A stretch of 7,387 nt of DNA from JBOGXF01 sp050694275. GTDB lineage: Bacteria > Actinomycetota > CADDZG01 > WHSQ01. Where the stretch lies: positions 1 through 7,387 of the forward strand of contig JBOGXF010000033.1 in NCBI GenBank assembly GCA_050694275.1, read 5' to 3'. Of this stretch, positions 5,780-7,387 are shown one piece after another. Made by a program: the position numbers and the translations under genes. Each line of letters opens with the position of its first letter. The first letter of the stretch is position 1. The notes beneath the pieces were generated by a model. The model saw only the letters and a program-made list of their open reading frames with translations. It did not search any database and was not told where the DNA came from.

Positions 5780-6445
5780 GTGGGCGTCGAGAAAGTAGCG
5801 GTCATCGGCGCCACCGGGGACGAGGGCTTCGGGCTCGCGTGCCGGTGGGCGAAGGCGGGGATCGAGATCGTGATCGGGTCGCGCGCCAAGGATCGGGCCG
5901 ACGACGCCGCCGCGCGCCTCGAAGGGATCATCTCCGGAGCGAAGGTGTCCGGGCTCGAGAACCCCGACGCCGCCGCGGCTGCGGACGTCGTGGTCGTCAC
6001 GGTCCCCTTCTCCGGTCAGGCCACGATCTACAAGTCCATCGCCGAGCATGTGCGCGATGACGCGGTCGTGGTCGACTGCACCGTTCCGGTGGCCGCGGCC
6101 GTGGGGGCGCGCCCCACGCACACCCTCGGTGTGTGGGAAGGCTCCGCCGCCCAGCAGGCCGCGGCGCAGTTGAAGAACGGCACCCTCTGCGGCGCCTTCC
6201 ACACACTGGCTGCAGCCGCGCTCAACGATTTGGAGCAACCTCTCGAAGGCGACGTGCTCGTGTGTGGCCCCGGCACCGGCAAAGAAGTCGTGCGTGCCCT
6301 CGTCGAGGCGATCCCCGAGCTCCGCTACGTCGACGCCGGCCCGCTCGAGAACGCTCGCATCGTCGAGCCGATCACCGCGCTTCTGATCGGCATCAACCGG
6401 CGCTACAAGACCGATCGGGCCGGAATCCGCATCACCGGCATCTAG
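5780..6445 (+). CDS. F420-dependent NADP oxidoreductase (NADPH-dependent F420 reductase)
   Basis: This protein transfers hydride between coenzyme F420 and NADP, linking the F420 and NADPH pools in the cytoplasm. Its 221 residues match the usual length of the NpdG/Fno family (Archaeoglobus Fno about 212). The N-terminal Rossmann fold has VAVIGATGDEGFGLA (6-20), and IVIGSRAKDRA (30-40) places Ser34-Arg35 for the NADP phosphate. VVVVTVPF (70-77) and the strand ending DCTVPV (99-104) follow. The C-terminal part has CGAFHTLAA (137-145), corresponding to the SALHTIPAA segment lining the F420 site, then DVLVCGPGTGKEV (158-170) and VDAGPLENARIVEPITALL (184-202), a family hallmark. The GTG at 5780 is chosen because the fold begins immediately after it. 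It lies two bases past the mutase stop, with GAGG at 5765-5768 inside that gene. The frame is open back to 5324 only as a shadow of the mutase. Its presence implies that the host makes F420. Confidence 0.9.
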   Translation: MGVEKVAVIGATGDEGFGLACRWAKAGIEIVIGSRAKDRADDAAARLEGIISGAKVSGLENPDAAAAADVVVVTVPFSGQATIYKSIAEHVRDDAVVVDCTVPVAAAVGARPTHTLGVWEGSAAQQAAAQLKNGTLCGAFHTLAAAALNDLEQPLEGDVLVCGPGTGKEVVRALVEAIPELRYVDAGPLENARIVEPITALLIGINRRYKTDRAGIRITGI

Positions 6446-6454
6446 GCCGACGCA

Positions 6455-7249
6455 TTACACGGCCGTTCGATCCAGCAGGCGCTCGAGCTCGTAGTCGAAT
6501 GCCTGCCGGTGTCGCCGACGCAGGACGACCCTCGCCGCGCCTGTTCCGGCGGCGCCTAGCAATGCAGCAAGGGACACCGCGAGCCACGGGAAGGACGGCG
6601 GCCGGCGAGCCGCACGCTCAAGCGCGGCGATGCGCTCCTCGGCGGCATACAGGCGCTCCTCACCTTCGTCCTCGGCGCGCCTCCTCTGGTCGTCGAGGTG
6701 TTGGTCGCCGGCCCGCCGGGCGCGTCGCTCGGTCCCGATCCGTTCGCTCAGCGCCGCCTCGACGCGCTCCAGCCGGCGCGCTAGCCGCGCTTCGGTCCGG
6801 TTTTGTGCGACGAGGAAGCCCCCGGTCGGGTCTTGACCCAGGGTGTTCGTGCACCCCGGGTTGCAGAACATCACGAGATGGCGCCCGGAGGCCATCGGCG
6901 GCATCGCGAACACCGCTTCGGCGATGTAGTAGCCGGGGCCGAGCCTGAGCCCCTCGTGCCGCATCCCCTGAGGGGCGGGACGGAACGTGATCTCGGCGAC
7001 GCGGGCCATGCGCTCCTCCGGATCACGCGGCCTCTGCCACGCCCATGTCTCGGGGCCGATGTAGACGAAAAAGGGGCCCTCGGCCAGCACATCGGCCACC
7101 TCCCGGGCGTAAACGACCTCCCACACCCGCACGCGCTCACCCACGACGTGGTAGCGGGAGTCCCACTCGATCCACGCGCCCCCGGCCCTGGCGGGGATCG
7201 CGATCGTCACGAGAAGAAGAGTCAGGGCGGCCACACGGATCGCACGCAT
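6455..7249 (-). CDS. Exported single-pass membrane protein with coiled coil, function unknown
   Basis: I do not recognise the family of this 264-residue protein, but its layout is clear. Residues 1-22 are a signal peptide (basic MRAIR, then a hydrophobic core to IPARA, cleavage likely before GGAW). Residues 23-148 are a compact extracytoplasmic region rich in beta-strand-like stretches, including FFVYIGPETWAW (60-71), GPGYYIAEAVFAMPP (104-118) and HLVMFCNPGCTNTLG (124-138), with two cysteines at 129 and 133. Residues 150-215 are highly charged (Arg, Glu, Ala), as expected of a long helix or coiled coil. Residues 221-243 form a membrane span, followed by RRRHRQ and a short cytoplasmic tail ending LERLLDRTAV. 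Topology is outside-to-inside. The start ATG at 7249 has AAGGGAG two bases upstream, a strong but closely placed ribosome site. The gene converges on the F420 reductase gene with nine bases between stops. Composition matches its neighbours. Confidence 0.8.
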   Translation of the reverse strand: MRAIRVAALTLLLVTIAIPARAGGAWIEWDSRYHVVGERVRVWEVVYAREVADVLAEGPFFVYIGPETWAWQRPRDPEERMARVAEITFRPAPQGMRHEGLRLGPGYYIAEAVFAMPPMASGRHLVMFCNPGCTNTLGQDPTGGFLVAQNRTEARLARRLERVEAALSERIGTERRARRAGDQHLDDQRRRAEDEGEERLYAAEERIAALERAARRPPSFPWLAVSLAALLGAAGTGAARVVLRRRHRQAFDYELERLLDRTAV

Positions 7250-7257
7250 TTCTCCCT

Positions 7258-7383
7258 TGAGGCTGACTTTCCGCAGGTGAACGGCACGAAATAGCCCCCC
7301 AAGAGAGGCAGCGAGCCCGCCGCGGAGCGCATAGGGGGCGCTGGCATGTGACCGGACTCGGCGGGTTTGGCCTGCGTGCCTCA
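7258..7383 (-). promoter_or_regulatory. Candidate structured 5' leader upstream of the exported protein gene
   Basis: The 138 bases before the start at 7249 contain nested inverted repeats. On the minus-strand RNA, TGAGGC (7383-7378) can pair with GCCTCA (7263-7258), and CGCAGG (7376-7371) with CCTGCG (7277-7272). CCCGCCG and CGGCGGG (7365-7359 with 7322-7316) form an inner stem. AGCGC/GCGCT at 7326-7342 forms a hairpin whose loop contains CCCC, which could pair with the run of six G at 7300-7295 as a pseudoknot. The outer stem ends beside the ribosome site, so folding could affect translation. I see no consensus of a known riboswitch. Pairing by chance is possible at this GC content. Confidence 0.3.
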
Positions 7384-7387
7384 GTCA

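Noticed and set aside
7250..7387. Cobalamin, c-di-GMP (GEMM) or c-di-AMP (ydaO) riboswitch
   Set aside because: A partial resemblance to GEMM (GCACGCAGGCCAAACC on the minus strand) lacks the second conserved GACGCAAAGCC-like block. No B12 box or ydaO GGGGA block is present.
1..7387. tRNA, rRNA, CRISPR array, insertion sequence or phage genes
   Set aside because: No cloverleaf with the conserved T-loop sequence, no spaced direct repeats, no transposase or integrase motifs, and genes fill nearly the whole window.

Overview
The window is a gene-dense stretch of GC-rich bacterial chromosome. GC is high throughout, codon third positions are strongly G/C, GTG starts are used, and several genes are separated by 2-5 bases or overlap. 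It carries a four-subunit quinol:fumarate reductase with two separate membrane anchors, a methylmalonyl-CoA mutase catalytic subunit without a fused B12 domain, and an F420-dependent NADP reductase. Together these suggest an F420-using bacterium, most likely an actinobacterium (Actinomycetota). That placement is an inference from gene content and composition. No rRNA or other phylogenetic marker is present.

Layout. Bases 3-260 (+) look like the 3' end of a gene cut by the window edge. It converges on a left-pointing block at 290-4151 (-), read in the order frdA, frdB, frdC, frdD and then a small YdcF/SanA-type (DUF218) membrane-anchored protein. frdA and frdB are 4 bases apart, frdB and frdC overlap by GTGA, and frdC and frdD are 2 bases apart, so the frd genes are almost certainly one operon. 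The DUF218 gene follows after 32 bases and may be co-transcribed. A 72-base divergent control region (4152-4223) separates frdA from a right-pointing pair: the mutase large subunit (4224-5777) and, 2 bases later, the F420:NADP oxidoreductase (5780-6445). A left-pointing gene for an unrecognised exported, single-pass membrane protein with a coiled coil (6455-7249) converges on that pair with only 9 bases between stops. Its upstream region (7250-7387) contains a nested set of inverted repeats that could form a structured RNA leader.

How the genes may work together (inference). Fumarate reductase makes succinate from fumarate at the membrane. After activation to succinyl-CoA, methylmalonyl-CoA mutase interconverts it with methylmalonyl-CoA, the entry to or exit from propionyl-CoA. 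Divergent transcription from one short spacer suggests the two steps are co-regulated, as in a succinate/propionate pathway or in breakdown of propionyl-CoA-forming substrates. The F420:NADP oxidoreductase could balance reduced F420 against NADPH. The B12-binding small subunit, epimerase, carboxylase and mutase chaperone are not in the window.

Most of the window is well-understood metabolism in a compact arrangement. No mobile element, CRISPR array, tRNA, rRNA or clearly new defence or biosynthetic system was found. The parts least explained by known families are the exported coiled-coil protein and its leader.
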